The notes under the pieces are model-generated. The model was not told the DNA's origin. It ran no database searches and saw only the letters and a program-made list of their open reading frames with translations. A DNA stretch of 49,717 nucleotides from Sphingobium chlorophenolicum (GTDB taxonomy: Bacteria > Pseudomonadota > Alphaproteobacteria > Sphingomonadales > Sphingomonadaceae), in assembly GCF_000722875.1 (NCBI RefSeq), contig NZ_JFHR01000040.1, positions 1-49,717 of the forward strand. Direction: 5' to 3'. Shown piece by piece: positions 27,594 to 36,568 of the stretch; the first letter of the stretch is position 1, and every line of letters begins with the position of its first letter. Position numbers and translations under genes: made by a program.

Positions 27594-28154
27594 ATGGAAC
27601 AGGTTCGTTGTAGCTGGGCTGGAACGGACCCGCTCTATTGCGCCTATCATGACGAGGAATGGGGCGTGCCGGAGCGGGATTCGCGCATGCTCTGGGAAAC
27701 GCTGATGCTGGAGGGGTTTCAGGCGGGGCTTGCCTGGATCACCATATTGCGCAAGCGGGAGACGTTTCGCGCCGCCTTTGCCGGTTTCGATCCGGACAGG
27801 GTGGCGGCCTTCGATGAGGCTGACGTCGAGCGGCTGATGGGCGATCCCGGCATCATCCGGGCGCGGGCGAAAATCGCGGCGACCATCCGGGGCGCGCAGA
27901 TTTTCTGCGAGATGCGCGACCGGGGCGAGGATTTTTCGGCCTATGTCTGGGGCTTCGTGAAGGGGGAGCCGATCAGGAATGACGGTTTGACCTTTCCGGC
28001 GAAGACCGACCTGTCGGAAGCGATTTCCAAGGATCTCAAGAAGCGCGGCTTCAAATTCGTCGGGCCGACCATCGTCTATGCCTGGATGCAGGCGGTGGGA
28101 ATGGTGAACGATCATGCCGTAACCTGCTTCCGGCGGGATATGGTTCTGGCGTGA
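27594..28154 (+). CDS. tag: DNA-3-methyladenine glycosylase I
   Basis: 186 residues. It removes 3-methyladenine from alkylated DNA. The zinc-snap ligands are all present: Cys6, His19, His174 and Cys178, as in E. coli Tag. The core DEEWGVPERDSRMLWETLMLEGFQAGLAWITILRKRE is strongly conserved. It follows gyrB by 4 bases and overlaps the next gene (GTGA), so it is likely cotranscribed with both. Confidence 0.95.
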   Translation: MEQVRCSWAGTDPLYCAYHDEEWGVPERDSRMLWETLMLEGFQAGLAWITILRKRETFRAAFAGFDPDRVAAFDEADVERLMGDPGIIRARAKIAATIRGAQIFCEMRDRGEDFSAYVWGFVKGEPIRNDGLTFPAKTDLSEAISKDLKKRGFKFVGPTIVYAWMQAVGMVNDHAVTCFRRDMVLA

Positions 28155-28666
28155 GATGGCTTCCGCTTCTTGCCGTCCTGTTCATGATGGCGGGGTGTGG
28201 CGGGGATAAGGACGTGCCCGCTGGGAACGTCGCGCAGCTTGAGGCGTCGGCGCCGATTGTCGCTCAGAACGAAGTGGCGAACCAGGCTGCTGGAAATGTT
28301 TCGGAACCGGTTTCGCGTGGAACGGGCGCGGCTGGGCCAATGCCCTCCCGTGCACCAGGGCCGATTGGTGAGGATGACTATCGGGCGATCGGGACAGAAC
28401 CCTTTTGGGCGGTGACGGTCAAAGGGTCGACCGCCACACTGGAGCGGCCGGATAAAGCGCCGGTCCGCTACGCCGTGTCGCGCCAGAATGATGGACGGGC
28501 GATCCGTTATCTTGGTGATGGCTTTTCCATGACCGTGACCGAAGGCCCGTGCAGCGACGGGATGAGCGACGCCGTCTGGTCGAACCGGGTGGCGGTGGCT
28601 TTCGGTGAGGGGACGCTGAATGGATGCGGGGGATTGCGGGACGATCAAGGGGGCGATGGGCAATAG
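28151..28666 (+). CDS. COG3650-like lipoprotein
   Basis: 171 residues starting with GTG that overlaps the tag stop by four bases. Lipobox MAGC with Cys16 follows a hydrophobic signal. After an Asn/Ala/Pro-rich linker comes a domain with YRAIGTEPFWAVTVKGSTATLERPD, GPCSDGMSDAVWSNRVAVAFGEGTLNGCGG, a pattern I associate with COG3650 envelope proteins of unknown function. The Cys pair in that domain probably forms a disulphide. Coupling to tag is positional only. Confidence 0.8.
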   Translation: MRWLPLLAVLFMMAGCGGDKDVPAGNVAQLEASAPIVAQNEVANQAAGNVSEPVSRGTGAAGPMPSRAPGPIGEDDYRAIGTEPFWAVTVKGSTATLERPDKAPVRYAVSRQNDGRAIRYLGDGFSMTVTEGPCSDGMSDAVWSNRVAVAFGEGTLNGCGGLRDDQGGDGQ

Positions 28667-28679
28667 GGGAAGGTCTTAA

Positions 28680-28807
28680 TCCTCCCTGCGCGAAGCGTGG
28701 GGAGGGGGACCGGCCGCAGGCTGGTGGAGGGGAATGGGGCACGACCTGCGTATTTCCCCTCCACCACGCTTCGCGCGGTCCCCCTCCCCATCTATCGATG
28801 GGGAGGA
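28680..28807. repeat. Nested palindromic repeat, family A, copy 4 (inverted)
   Basis: 128 bases, beginning TCCTCCCTGCGCGAAGCGTGGGGAGG and ending CATCTATCGATGGGGAGGA: the reverse complement of the order in copies 1-3. The core (GGTGGAGGGGAA, ACGACCTGCGTATTTCCCCTCCACCA) is the same. It lies between the convergent COG3650 gene and the helicase gene. Confidence 0.85.
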
Positions 28808-28842
28808 TTTGGATAGGTCGGCTTCCCACCCAAAAAGCAGCT

Positions 28843-31254
28843 TCAATCCGTCCGCATTGCTTCCGCCACCAGCGTTTCGGCTTCGATCAGCAGCGCGTCC
28901 TCCACCTCATGCTGGGCGACCTGTTCGCGGCCGATGAGGATCAGGACCGGAACCGCCAGCGGGCTTACCCGGTCCAGATCGACGTGCAGCATCGTCGAGG
29001 AAGCCCGGTCGATCAGGTCGCCCAGGCGGCCGACATCGGTCATTCGGGCGCGGGCGTCGGCCCAGGCGGCTTTCAGCAGCAGATGATCCGGCTGATATTT
29101 GCGCAGCACGTCGTAGATGAGGTCGGTGGAGAAAGTGACCTGACGCCCGGTCTTGCGCTTGCCGGGATGCTGGCGCTCGATCAGGCCGGAGATCACCGCC
29201 ACGTCGCGGAAGGCGCGCTTGAGCAGGCTCGACTGTTCGACCCATTGGATGAATTCATGGTCGAGTATGTCGGCGGAAAAGAGGCTTGCGGGATCGGTGA
29301 CGGGCTTCAGGCAGTAGACGGCGAGCGCATAGTCGTTGGAGACGAAGCCCATCGGCATCAACCCCTGCGCGTCCATGCGGCGGGTCAGCAGCATGCCAAG
29401 CGACTGGTGCGCGTTCCAGCCTTCGAAACTGTAGCAGACGAGATAGTGGCGGCCCTCATGGGGAAAGGTCTCGATCAGCAGTTGCCCCGGTTCGGGCAGG
29501 GCGGATCGATATTTCTGCACCTCCAGCCAGTCGCGGACGTCGTCCGGGAAGCGGCTCCATTGATCGGGTTCGGCCAGGAAATGGCGGACCCGGTCAGCGA
29601 GGCGAGTCGACATCGCCATGCGCGTACCGCCCCAGGTGGGAATGCGCGCCTGTTTCGACGTGGCGCGGACGACGAAGTCGGTCGTGTCCATCCGCACCGC
29701 CTCCAACGCCATGCCGGAGAAGAAGAAGCTGTCGCCGGGCCGAAGCGTGGCGGCGAACCCCTCCTCCACCGTGCCCAGTTTGCGGCCGTTGGCGAAGCGG
29801 ACGTCCAGCACTGGCTGGTCGACGATGATGCCCGCGTTCAGGCGGTGCTGCTGGATGAAGCGGGGGTGGGAGACGCGCCATGTTCCATCGGGATCATGGG
29901 TCAGCCGCTTGAACCGGTCATAGGCGCGCAGGGCATAGCCGCCGCCCTCAATGAAATGGAGGACATTGGCGAACGCCTCCTCCGTCAGCGCGCTGTAGGG
30001 CGTGGCGGAGCGGATTTCGGCCAGCAATGACTCTTCGCGGAAGGGCGCGGCGCAGGCCAGGGCCATGACATGTTGGGCAAGGACGTCGAGGCTGCCGGGA
30101 CGGAAATCGTCCGTGTCGCGCTCGCCCGCCTCGACCGCGTCCAGCGCGGCGCGGGCCTCCAGATATTCGAAGCGGTTGCCGGGGATGAGGATCGCCTCGC
30201 TGGGCGTGTCCAGCCGGTGATTGGCGCGGCCGATGCGCTGGAGCAGGCGGGAACTGCCCTTGGGCGCGCCCATCTGGATCACGCAGTCGACATTGCCCCA
30301 GTCGACGCCGAGGTCGAGCGAGGCGGTGGCGACCAGGGCGCGGAGCTTGCCCGCTGCCATGGCCGCCTCGACCTTGCGCCGCGCTTCTATCGACAGGCTG
30401 CCATGGTGGATGGCGATGGGCAGGTTCGCCTCATTCACCGACCAGAGCGACTGGAAGATGAGTTCCGCCAAACCCCGCGTGTTGCAGAAGACGAGCGTGG
30501 TGGCGCGGCGTTCGATTTCTTCCATCACTTGGCGCGCCGCATATTTGCCGCTGTGGCCGGACCAGGGGATGCGGCCGTCGGGGATCAGGATAGCGACATG
30601 GGGATCGGCGCCCTGCTCACCCATGACGGGGGTGACGGTGTCGATGTCGCCGTCCGGAGCGAGCCAGGCGCGATAGGCGTCTACATCCGCGACCGTGGCG
30701 GACAGCGCGACGCGGCGAAGGCCGGGGTTGATCGCTTGAAGCCGGGATAGCGAAAGGTTGAGCAGGTCGCCCCGCTTTTGCGTGGCGAAGGCGTGGACTT
30801 CGTCGATGATGACGGTCTTCAGGTCTGAGAACATCAGGAAGCTGTCGGGATAACTCAGGAGCAGCGAGAGGGATTCGGGCGTGGTCAGCAGGATTTGCGG
30901 CGGGCGGGCGCGCTGGCGGGCCTTGCGATCGGAGGGGGTGTCGCCGGTGCGGGTTTCGACGCGGATCGGCAGGTCCATATCCTCGATAGGCGCGAGGAGA
31001 TTGCGGCGGACGTCGACGGCGAGCGCCTTGAGGGGCGAGATATAGAGAGTGTGGAGGCCGTCCGCCGGATTTTCGATGAGGTCGGCGAGGGTCGGCAGGA
31101 AACCGGCCAGCGTCTTGCCCGCACCGGTGGGAGCGACGAGCAGCGCGTGATCGTCGGATCGGGCGGCGCTCAACATGTCGATCTGGTGGCGGCGGGGCGT
31201 CCAGCCGCGGGACGTGAACCATTGCTCCAGGGGTTCGGGTAGGCGTTGGCTCAT
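28843..31254 (-). CDS. Lhr-like DEXH-box DNA helicase, ligase-associated type
   Basis: 803 residues. Superfamily 2 helicase core: Walker A APTGAGKT (41-48), DEVHAF, motif III SAT (RRVALSATVAD), and QRIGRANHRLD as motif VI. The long C-terminal part fits the Lhr winged-helix and core domains. Length and N-terminus (LPEPLEQWFTSRGWTPRRHQIDMLSAARS) match the 'ligase-associated DNA damage response' subgroup, usually encoded with an ATP-dependent DNA ligase, an MBL exonuclease and PdeM. None of those is next to it here. The ATG at 31254 gives the usual N-terminus; the frame is open slightly further. Confidence 0.9.
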   Translation of the reverse strand: MSQRLPEPLEQWFTSRGWTPRRHQIDMLSAARSDDHALLVAPTGAGKTLAGFLPTLADLIENPADGLHTLYISPLKALAVDVRRNLLAPIEDMDLPIRVETRTGDTPSDRKARQRARPPQILLTTPESLSLLLSYPDSFLMFSDLKTVIIDEVHAFATQKRGDLLNLSLSRLQAINPGLRRVALSATVADVDAYRAWLAPDGDIDTVTPVMGEQGADPHVAILIPDGRIPWSGHSGKYAARQVMEEIERRATTLVFCNTRGLAELIFQSLWSVNEANLPIAIHHGSLSIEARRKVEAAMAAGKLRALVATASLDLGVDWGNVDCVIQMGAPKGSSRLLQRIGRANHRLDTPSEAILIPGNRFEYLEARAALDAVEAGERDTDDFRPGSLDVLAQHVMALACAAPFREESLLAEIRSATPYSALTEEAFANVLHFIEGGGYALRAYDRFKRLTHDPDGTWRVSHPRFIQQHRLNAGIIVDQPVLDVRFANGRKLGTVEEGFAATLRPGDSFFFSGMALEAVRMDTTDFVVRATSKQARIPTWGGTRMAMSTRLADRVRHFLAEPDQWSRFPDDVRDWLEVQKYRSALPEPGQLLIETFPHEGRHYLVCYSFEGWNAHQSLGMLLTRRMDAQGLMPMGFVSNDYALAVYCLKPVTDPASLFSADILDHEFIQWVEQSSLLKRAFRDVAVISGLIERQHPGKRKTGRQVTFSTDLIYDVLRKYQPDHLLLKAAWADARARMTDVGRLGDLIDRASSTMLHVDLDRVSPLAVPVLILIGREQVAQHEVEDALLIEAETLVAEAMRTD

Positions 31255-31365
31255 GGGAAGGATGTAGGACGGCAGCGCGTAAACGTCATTCCCATTCAAC
31301 GCTGGCTGGCTTCAATCGCTCCGTGCTCAGGCAAAGGCAGAGCCCGGTTCAGACGGCAGAACTGG

Positions 31366-31385
31366 GCTCCTGCCTTCGCAGGAGC
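31366..31385. repeat. Short palindrome, family C, copy 1
   Basis: Arms GCTCCTGC and GCAGGAGC around a four-base loop CTTC, followed by AC. The same sequence, in the opposite orientation and two bases longer on each arm, is at 38162-38185. It lies in the divergent gap between the helicase and the cystathionine gamma-synthase-like gene. Confidence 0.8.
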
Positions 31386-31522
31386 ACATTGGCTGTGTAA
31401 TTTAAGTTTGGTTGCATGAAATAATCTTATCGAACGCCTCTGGCCCCCTGCCTCCTTCAAGCGTTACACTCCTGCCATCAGAGCGGCGCAACAGACGCCG
31501 CAGGGACATGCAGGAGAATGAA

Positions 31523-32860
31523 ATGACCGGCGAAACCGAAGCCGACCTGACGGGCGTGGAGCCCAGCCACAACCGCCGCCGCCCCAAGCAGCCGATCATG
31601 GAGATTGAGGGCCGCAAGCTGAAGCCCGCGACGTTGATGATGGGCCATGGCTATGATCCGACCCTGTCCGAAGGATCGCTGAAGCCGCCCATCTTCCTGA
31701 CATCCACCTTCGCTTTCGAAAGCGCGGCCGCGGGGAAGCGGCATTTCGAGGGCGTGACGGGCATCCGTCCCGGCGGTGCGGAGGGGCTGGTCTATTCCCG
31801 CTTCAACGGTCCGAATCAGGAAATTGCGGAAGACCGGTTGTCGGTCTGGGAAGAGGCGGAGGACGCCTTGCTTTTCTCCAGCGGCATGTCGGCCATTGCG
31901 ACGACATTGCTGGCGCTGGTGCAGCCGGGCGACGTGATCGTGCATTCGGCGCCGCTCTATGCCGCGACCGAATCGCTGATCGGGCGCATATTGGGCAAGT
32001 TCGGCGTGAAATGGCTGGATTTCCCGGCAGGCGCGACCGAGGAAGAGATTGGCGCGGTGATCGAGAAGGCCAAGGGGCTGGGCCGCGTCGCGCTGATCTA
32101 TCTGGAAAGCCCGGCCAATCCGACCAATGTGCTGGTCGATCTGGAGGCGGTAGTTGCGCGGCGCGACTTTTCGTTCGCAGGCGAAGAATATCACCCGCCC
32201 GTCGCCATCGACAACACCTTCCTCGGCCCGCTCTGGCTTCATCCGCTGAGCCATGGGGCGGATCTGGTGATCTACAGCCTGACCAAATATGCGGGCGGGC
32301 ATAGCGATCTGGTCGCGGGCGGCGTACTGGGGTCGAATGCGCTGATCAACACGATCCGGCTGATGCGCAACACCATCGGCACGATCCTGGACCCGCATTC
32401 GGCGTGGATGCTGTTGCGGTCGCTGGAGACGCTGGAACTGCGGATGAGCCGGGCGGGCGAGAATGCGGCCAAGGTCTGCGCCTGGCTGAAGGACCAGCCG
32501 CAGGTCGAGAAGGTCGTCTATCTCGGCTTTCCGGAGACGGAGCGGCAGGCGGATATTTATGCGCGCCATTGCACCGGGGCGGGATCGACCTTCTCGCTTT
32601 ATCTGAAGGGCGGGGAGGCGGAAGCCTTCGCCTTTCTGGATGCGTTGAAGATCGCGAAGCTGGCCGTCAGTCTGGGCGGGACCGAGACTTTGGCCAGCCA
32701 TCCGGCGGCGATGACGCATCTTTCCGTGCCTGCTGAGCGCAAGAAGGCGCTGGCGATCAGCGACAATATGGTGCGCATCTCCATCGGTTGCGAGGATGCG
32801 GCGGATCTGATCGCGGACTTCGCACAGGCCCTGCGCGCGGTGGAGGGCATCGACGGATGA
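31523..32860 (+). CDS. Cystathionine gamma-synthase-family PLP enzyme
   Basis: 445 residues, longer than MetB (about 386) because of an N-terminal tail (TGETEADLTGVEPSHNRRRPKQPIMEIEGRKLKPATLMMGHGYDP). The PLP-binding Lys is in YSLTKYAGGHSDLVAGGV; YSRFNGPN and SSGMSAIATTLLALVQPGD are family motifs. Members include cystathionine gamma-synthase, beta/gamma-lyases and methionine gamma-lyase; I cannot choose between them. The ATG at 31523 has AGGAG six bases upstream; an ATG at 31508 is possible. Its stop overlaps the dehydrogenase gene (ATGA), which suggests a shared route, perhaps 2-keto acid made by a lyase being reduced. Confidence 0.9.
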   Translation: MTGETEADLTGVEPSHNRRRPKQPIMEIEGRKLKPATLMMGHGYDPTLSEGSLKPPIFLTSTFAFESAAAGKRHFEGVTGIRPGGAEGLVYSRFNGPNQEIAEDRLSVWEEAEDALLFSSGMSAIATTLLALVQPGDVIVHSAPLYAATESLIGRILGKFGVKWLDFPAGATEEEIGAVIEKAKGLGRVALIYLESPANPTNVLVDLEAVVARRDFSFAGEEYHPPVAIDNTFLGPLWLHPLSHGADLVIYSLTKYAGGHSDLVAGGVLGSNALINTIRLMRNTIGTILDPHSAWMLLRSLETLELRMSRAGENAAKVCAWLKDQPQVEKVVYLGFPETERQADIYARHCTGAGSTFSLYLKGGEAEAFAFLDALKIAKLAVSLGGTETLASHPAAMTHLSVPAERKKALAISDNMVRISIGCEDAADLIADFAQALRAVEGIDG

Positions 32861-33789
32861 CGGGAAATCGCCCACTGATCCTGATTGCGCAGCCGCATCT
32901 GGCGCCGTTGAAGGATGTGCTTTCCTCCCGATATGACGTCATGCCCCTGTGGGAGGAAAGCGGGAAGGCGCGGCTTGCGGAGGCTGAAATTCTGGTGACG
33001 GCGGGCGAGTTCCGGCTCGATCCGGCGATGCTGGAACGGATGGAGAAGCTGCGGCTGATCGCCTGCTTCACCGTGGGTTATGATGGGGTGGACCTTGACT
33101 GGGCGCGGGCGCGGGGCGTGGCCGTGACCCATGCGGGGGACGCCAATGCCGAAGATGTGGCGGACCATGCGCTGGGCCTCATCCTCGCCCATCGGCGGCA
33201 AATTCTGTTGGGCGACCGGCAGGTGCGGTCGGGCGAATGGACGGCGGGATCGAAGATGCTCAGCCGGTCGATGGCGGGGGCGCGGATCGGGATCGTCGGC
33301 ATGGGCAGCATCGGGATCGCGCTGGCGCAACGGGCCGAACTGATGCGCATGCGGGTCGGCTGGTGGGGGCCGAGGGAGAAGCCGGGACTGGGCTGGGCTC
33401 GGGCGGACAGTCTGGAAGCGCTGGCGCGGGACAGTGACGTCATGGTGGTCGCGGCCAAGGCGACCGAGGAAAATCGCGGGATGATCGACGCTTCGGTGAT
33501 GGATGCGTTGGGGTCGCGGGGGCTGCTGGTGAATGTCGCGCGGGGGCAGTTGGTGGATGAAGATGCGCTGATCGCGGCCTTGCGCGAGGGAAAGCTTGGC
33601 GGGGCGGCGCTGGACGTGTTCGAGAGCGAGCCTACGCCTGCGGTGCGCTGGGCCGACGTGCCGAATGTCGTGCTGACGCCGCATACGGGCGGCGCGACCT
33701 ATGAGGCGGTCGGGAGGATGCGGGATATGCTGTTGGCGAACCTTGAGGCTTATTCGGCGGGGGAGGCGTTGGTTTCGCCGGTCATTTGA
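32857..33789 (+). CDS. D-isomer-specific 2-hydroxyacid dehydrogenase
   Basis: 310 residues. The NAD-binding loop is GIVGMGSIGIALAQRA; catalytic Arg is in NVARGQLVDEDAL, the Glu in the DVFESEP segment, and the His in LTPHTGGAT, so the triad is complete. Enzymes of this family reduce 2-keto acids such as glyoxylate or hydroxypyruvate, or oxidise the hydroxyacid. It overlaps the preceding PLP enzyme by four bases, so the two are made together. The true substrate is not determined. Confidence 0.92.
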   Translation: MTGNRPLILIAQPHLAPLKDVLSSRYDVMPLWEESGKARLAEAEILVTAGEFRLDPAMLERMEKLRLIACFTVGYDGVDLDWARARGVAVTHAGDANAEDVADHALGLILAHRRQILLGDRQVRSGEWTAGSKMLSRSMAGARIGIVGMGSIGIALAQRAELMRMRVGWWGPREKPGLGWARADSLEALARDSDVMVVAAKATEENRGMIDASVMDALGSRGLLVNVARGQLVDEDALIAALREGKLGGAALDVFESEPTPAVRWADVPNVVLTPHTGGATYEAVGRMRDMLLANLEAYSAGEALVSPVI

Positions 33790-33833
33790 CCCCGGTCCGT
33801 TCGGGAAGCAGAGGGTTGCGGGAATGCCGTCGC

Positions 33834-34508
33834 TCAGTTCCAGTCCACCCGCGTCCAGCCCCGTTCCATCGCCAGTTTCGCCAGCGGCTTGTGCGGGTTG
33901 GAGGCGAAAGGCAGGTCCGCGAACTCCAGCATCGGCGCGTCCGACACATGGTCGGAATAGGCGCGGATATGCGCCTGCGTCCGGTCGATGGCTTCGGCGG
34001 CCATCCACGCCTTGATCATGCGCAGCTTGCCGGTGTCGTAGCAATTTTCGCCCGCGATTTTGGCGCGGACATAGCGCAGATCCTGCGAGAGATGATCGGT
34101 GGCGATCACCGCGTCGAAACCCAGCCGCCGGGCAATCGGCTCGACATAGAGGCGGTAGGAGGCGGTGGCGAGGACCAGCCGGTAGCCGTCCGCCCTGTCC
34201 TTCGCAATTTGGGCCAATGCGCCGGAGCGGACATTGCCCGCGACCACCTTCGCCGCATAGCTTTCCACATGGGGCATCAGCCGGGCGCGTTCCACGTTGA
34301 AGCCGATCATCAGCGCCTGGTTCAGTTCCTTCAGCCGCTGACGGCTGATCAGCTTCAGCACATAGGCCAGCATCAGCAGGATCACACCGGGAAACAGAGC
34401 CAGACGCCACGGCGCCATGCCCTTCGCGACGTGGATCAGAAAGCCGGTATAGGTGCCGGTGAACGTCACCGTGCGGTCCATGTCGTAGATTGCGAGCCTG
34501 TGCGTCAT
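33834..34508 (-). CDS. HAD-IB family phosphatase
   Basis: 224 residues. Motif I is YDMDRTVT near the N-terminus, motif II LATASYRLYVEP, a Lys in TGKLRMI, and motif IV YSDHVSDAPML; this is the HAD-IB (SerB-like) arrangement. A hydrophobic insert (LALFPGVILLMLAYVLKLI) in the cap suggests membrane contact and a lipid phosphate substrate. The ATG at 34508 is only 3 bases from the ATG proposed for the divergent MlaE gene. Nearness to the lipid transporter supports a lipid-related role, but that is inference. Confidence 0.88.
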   Translation of the reverse strand: MTHRLAIYDMDRTVTFTGTYTGFLIHVAKGMAPWRLALFPGVILLMLAYVLKLISRQRLKELNQALMIGFNVERARLMPHVESYAAKVVAGNVRSGALAQIAKDRADGYRLVLATASYRLYVEPIARRLGFDAVIATDHLSQDLRYVRAKIAGENCYDTGKLRMIKAWMAAEAIDRTQAHIRAYSDHVSDAPMLEFADLPFASNPHKPLAKLAMERGWTRVDWN

Positions 34509-34511
34509 GCC

Positions 34512-35717
34512 ATGTCCGAAACTTTTTGGGTCGCCCCTTCGTTTGATCGTGCGGATGGGCCGTTTCGGCTTGCCGTGCAACCGATAATGGACCACATCTC
34601 CGCCTTGATGAACAAAGCCGCTGATCTTGCTCAGGAAGTCCGCGAGGGCAGGACGGTCATTCGGCTTTCGGGCAATCTGTCCATCGCCTGCCTTCACGAT
34701 CTGCCCAACCGGCTGGATGCGATAGAGGGACCGGTCGATACCATCGACCTTTCAGGCGTGGACCATATGGACACGATCGGCGCCTGGGTGCTGCATCGCA
34801 CGATCAAGCGGCTGGACTGCAAGATCACAGGCGACAAATGCGACGCGGAGCGGCTGATCGCGACGGTCGGCAGCGTGGACGAGCCGGTCAATATCCGTCC
34901 GGACCATGAACCGCCCTGGCAGCGGGTGGTCGGGCAGATCGGCGAAGCGGTGGTCAATTCGGGCACGACCCTGCTGGGCCTGCTCGGCTTCTTCGGCGGC
35001 ACGCTGGTCGCGACGTGGAACGTCATCCGCCATCCGGGGCGCTTCCGCATCAACGCCGTGGTGCAGCGTTTCGAAGTGGTGGGCGTGTCGGCGCTGGGCA
35101 TTATCGGCCTGATGAGCTTCCTGATCGGCATCGTCATCGCGCAGCAGGGTTCGGTGCAGCTTCGCCAGTTCGGCATGGAGATGCTGACCATCAACCTGGT
35201 CGGCCGCCTCACTTTCCGCGAACTGGGCGTGCTGATGACCGCGATCATGGTCGCGGGCCGCTCCGGTTCCGCCTTCGCCGCGCAACTGGGCACGATGAAG
35301 CTGACCGAGGAGGTCGACGCCATGCGCACCATCGGCGTGTCGCCGATGGAGGCGCTGGTGTTGCCGCGCACGCTGGCGGTGGTGGTGATGATGCCGCTGC
35401 TGGGCTTTTATTCCTCCATCGTCGCGATCATCGGCGGCGGGTTCCTGTGCGCGGTGTCGCTCGACATTCCGCCGATCACCTTCGTCCAGCGGTTGCGGGA
35501 AGTGGTGCCCATCCATGACCTGTGGGTGGGGCTGATCAAGGCGCCCGTCTTTGGCGTGATCATCGCGCTGGCGGGTTGCTTCCAGGGCATGCAGGTCAAG
35601 GCCAATGCCGAGGAGGTCGGCCTGCGCACCACGGCGGCGGTGGTGCAGGCGATCTTCCTGGTGATCGTGCTGGATGCCTTTTTCGCCGTCTTCTTCACCT
35701 GGGTAGGCTGGAACTGA
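34512..35717 (+). CDS. MlaE-type ABC permease with N-terminal STAS domain
   Basis: 401 residues as called. Residues ~35-125 are a STAS/MlaB-like domain (GRTVIRLSGNLSIACLHDLPNRLDAIEG, DTIDLSGVDHMDTIGAWVLHRTIKRL); the rest is an MlaE permease with several helices and the signature EEVDAMRTIGVSPMEALVLPRTLA. With MlaF and MlaD it should move phospholipid between the membranes. The start is unsure: ATGs at 34587 and 34608 lie just before the STAS domain and would leave a normal gap to the divergent HAD gene. The following gene overlaps by one base (TGATG). Confidence 0.92.
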   Translation: MSETFWVAPSFDRADGPFRLAVQPIMDHISALMNKAADLAQEVREGRTVIRLSGNLSIACLHDLPNRLDAIEGPVDTIDLSGVDHMDTIGAWVLHRTIKRLDCKITGDKCDAERLIATVGSVDEPVNIRPDHEPPWQRVVGQIGEAVVNSGTTLLGLLGFFGGTLVATWNVIRHPGRFRINAVVQRFEVVGVSALGIIGLMSFLIGIVIAQQGSVQLRQFGMEMLTINLVGRLTFRELGVLMTAIMVAGRSGSAFAAQLGTMKLTEEVDAMRTIGVSPMEALVLPRTLAVVVMMPLLGFYSSIVAIIGGGFLCAVSLDIPPITFVQRLREVVPIHDLWVGLIKAPVFGVIIALAGCFQGMQVKANAEEVGLRTTAAVVQAIFLVIVLDAFFAVFFTWVGWN

Positions 35718-36565
35718 TGGCGCAGGAGGAGGAAATCAGCGCCGAGGAGGCGCGGATCGAGGAGGCGGTCGAGCATAACGGCATCGCCATATCCGTCCGC
35801 AACCTGCGCAACAGCTTCGGCGAGCAGGTGGTGCATGAGGGGCTGAACCTCGACGTGCGCAAGGGCGAGATATTGGGCGTGGTCGGCGGATCGGGCACGG
35901 GCAAGTCGGTGCTGATGCGATCCATCATCGGCCTCCAGACGCCGGATGAGGGCGAAGTCCACGTCTTCGGGGAATCGATGATCGGCCGGCTGGACGATGA
36001 AGCGCTGGCGATCCGCAAGCGGTGGGGCGTGCTGTTCCAGGGCGGCGCGCTGTTTTCGACGCTGACGGTGGCGGAAAATATCGAAGTGCCGATCCGCGAA
36101 TATTATCCCAATATCGGGCCGAAGCTGCGCGACGAGATTGCGGCCTACAAGATCCGCATGACCGGCCTGCCTGCAGAGGCTGGGCCGAAATATCCCGCCG
36201 AACTGTCGGGGGGGATGAAGAAGCGCGCCGGGCTGGCGCGGGCGCTGGCGCTCGATCCGGACCTGCTGTTCCTGGATGAGCCGACGGCGGGGCTGGACCC
36301 CATCGGCGCGGCGGCGTTCGACGATCAGACGCGCCGGTTGCAGCAGACGCTGGGCCTGACCGTCTTCCTCATCACCCATGATCTCGACACGCTTTATTCG
36401 ATCTGCGACCGGGTGGCGGTGCTGGCGGACAGGAAGGTGACGGCGGTCGGCACCATCGATGAGCTGCTGGCGACCGACCACCCCTGGATTCAGGAATATT
36501 TCAACGGCCCGCGCGGGCGCGCCGCGACGGCGGCGGTGGCTCGCGAGAAGGACAAGAGGCGATAG
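35717..36565 (+). CDS. MlaF-type ABC ATPase
   Basis: 282 residues. Walker A GGSGTGKS, signature LSGGMKKRAGLARALALDPDLLFLDEPTAGLDP and an H-loop in LITHDLDT are complete, so it is an active ATPase. MlaF pairs with MlaE to power lipid movement. About 20 acidic residues precede the domain (MAQEEEISAEEARIEEAVEH). It overlaps mlaE by one base and is 3 bases from the MCE gene, so the operon is tightly linked. Confidence 0.95.
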   Translation: MAQEEEISAEEARIEEAVEHNGIAISVRNLRNSFGEQVVHEGLNLDVRKGEILGVVGGSGTGKSVLMRSIIGLQTPDEGEVHVFGESMIGRLDDEALAIRKRWGVLFQGGALFSTLTVAENIEVPIREYYPNIGPKLRDEIAAYKIRMTGLPAEAGPKYPAELSGGMKKRAGLARALALDPDLLFLDEPTAGLDPIGAAAFDDQTRRLQQTLGLTVFLITHDLDTLYSICDRVAVLADRKVTAVGTIDELLATDHPWIQEYFNGPRGRAATAAVAREKDKRR

Positions 36566-36568
36566 ACT

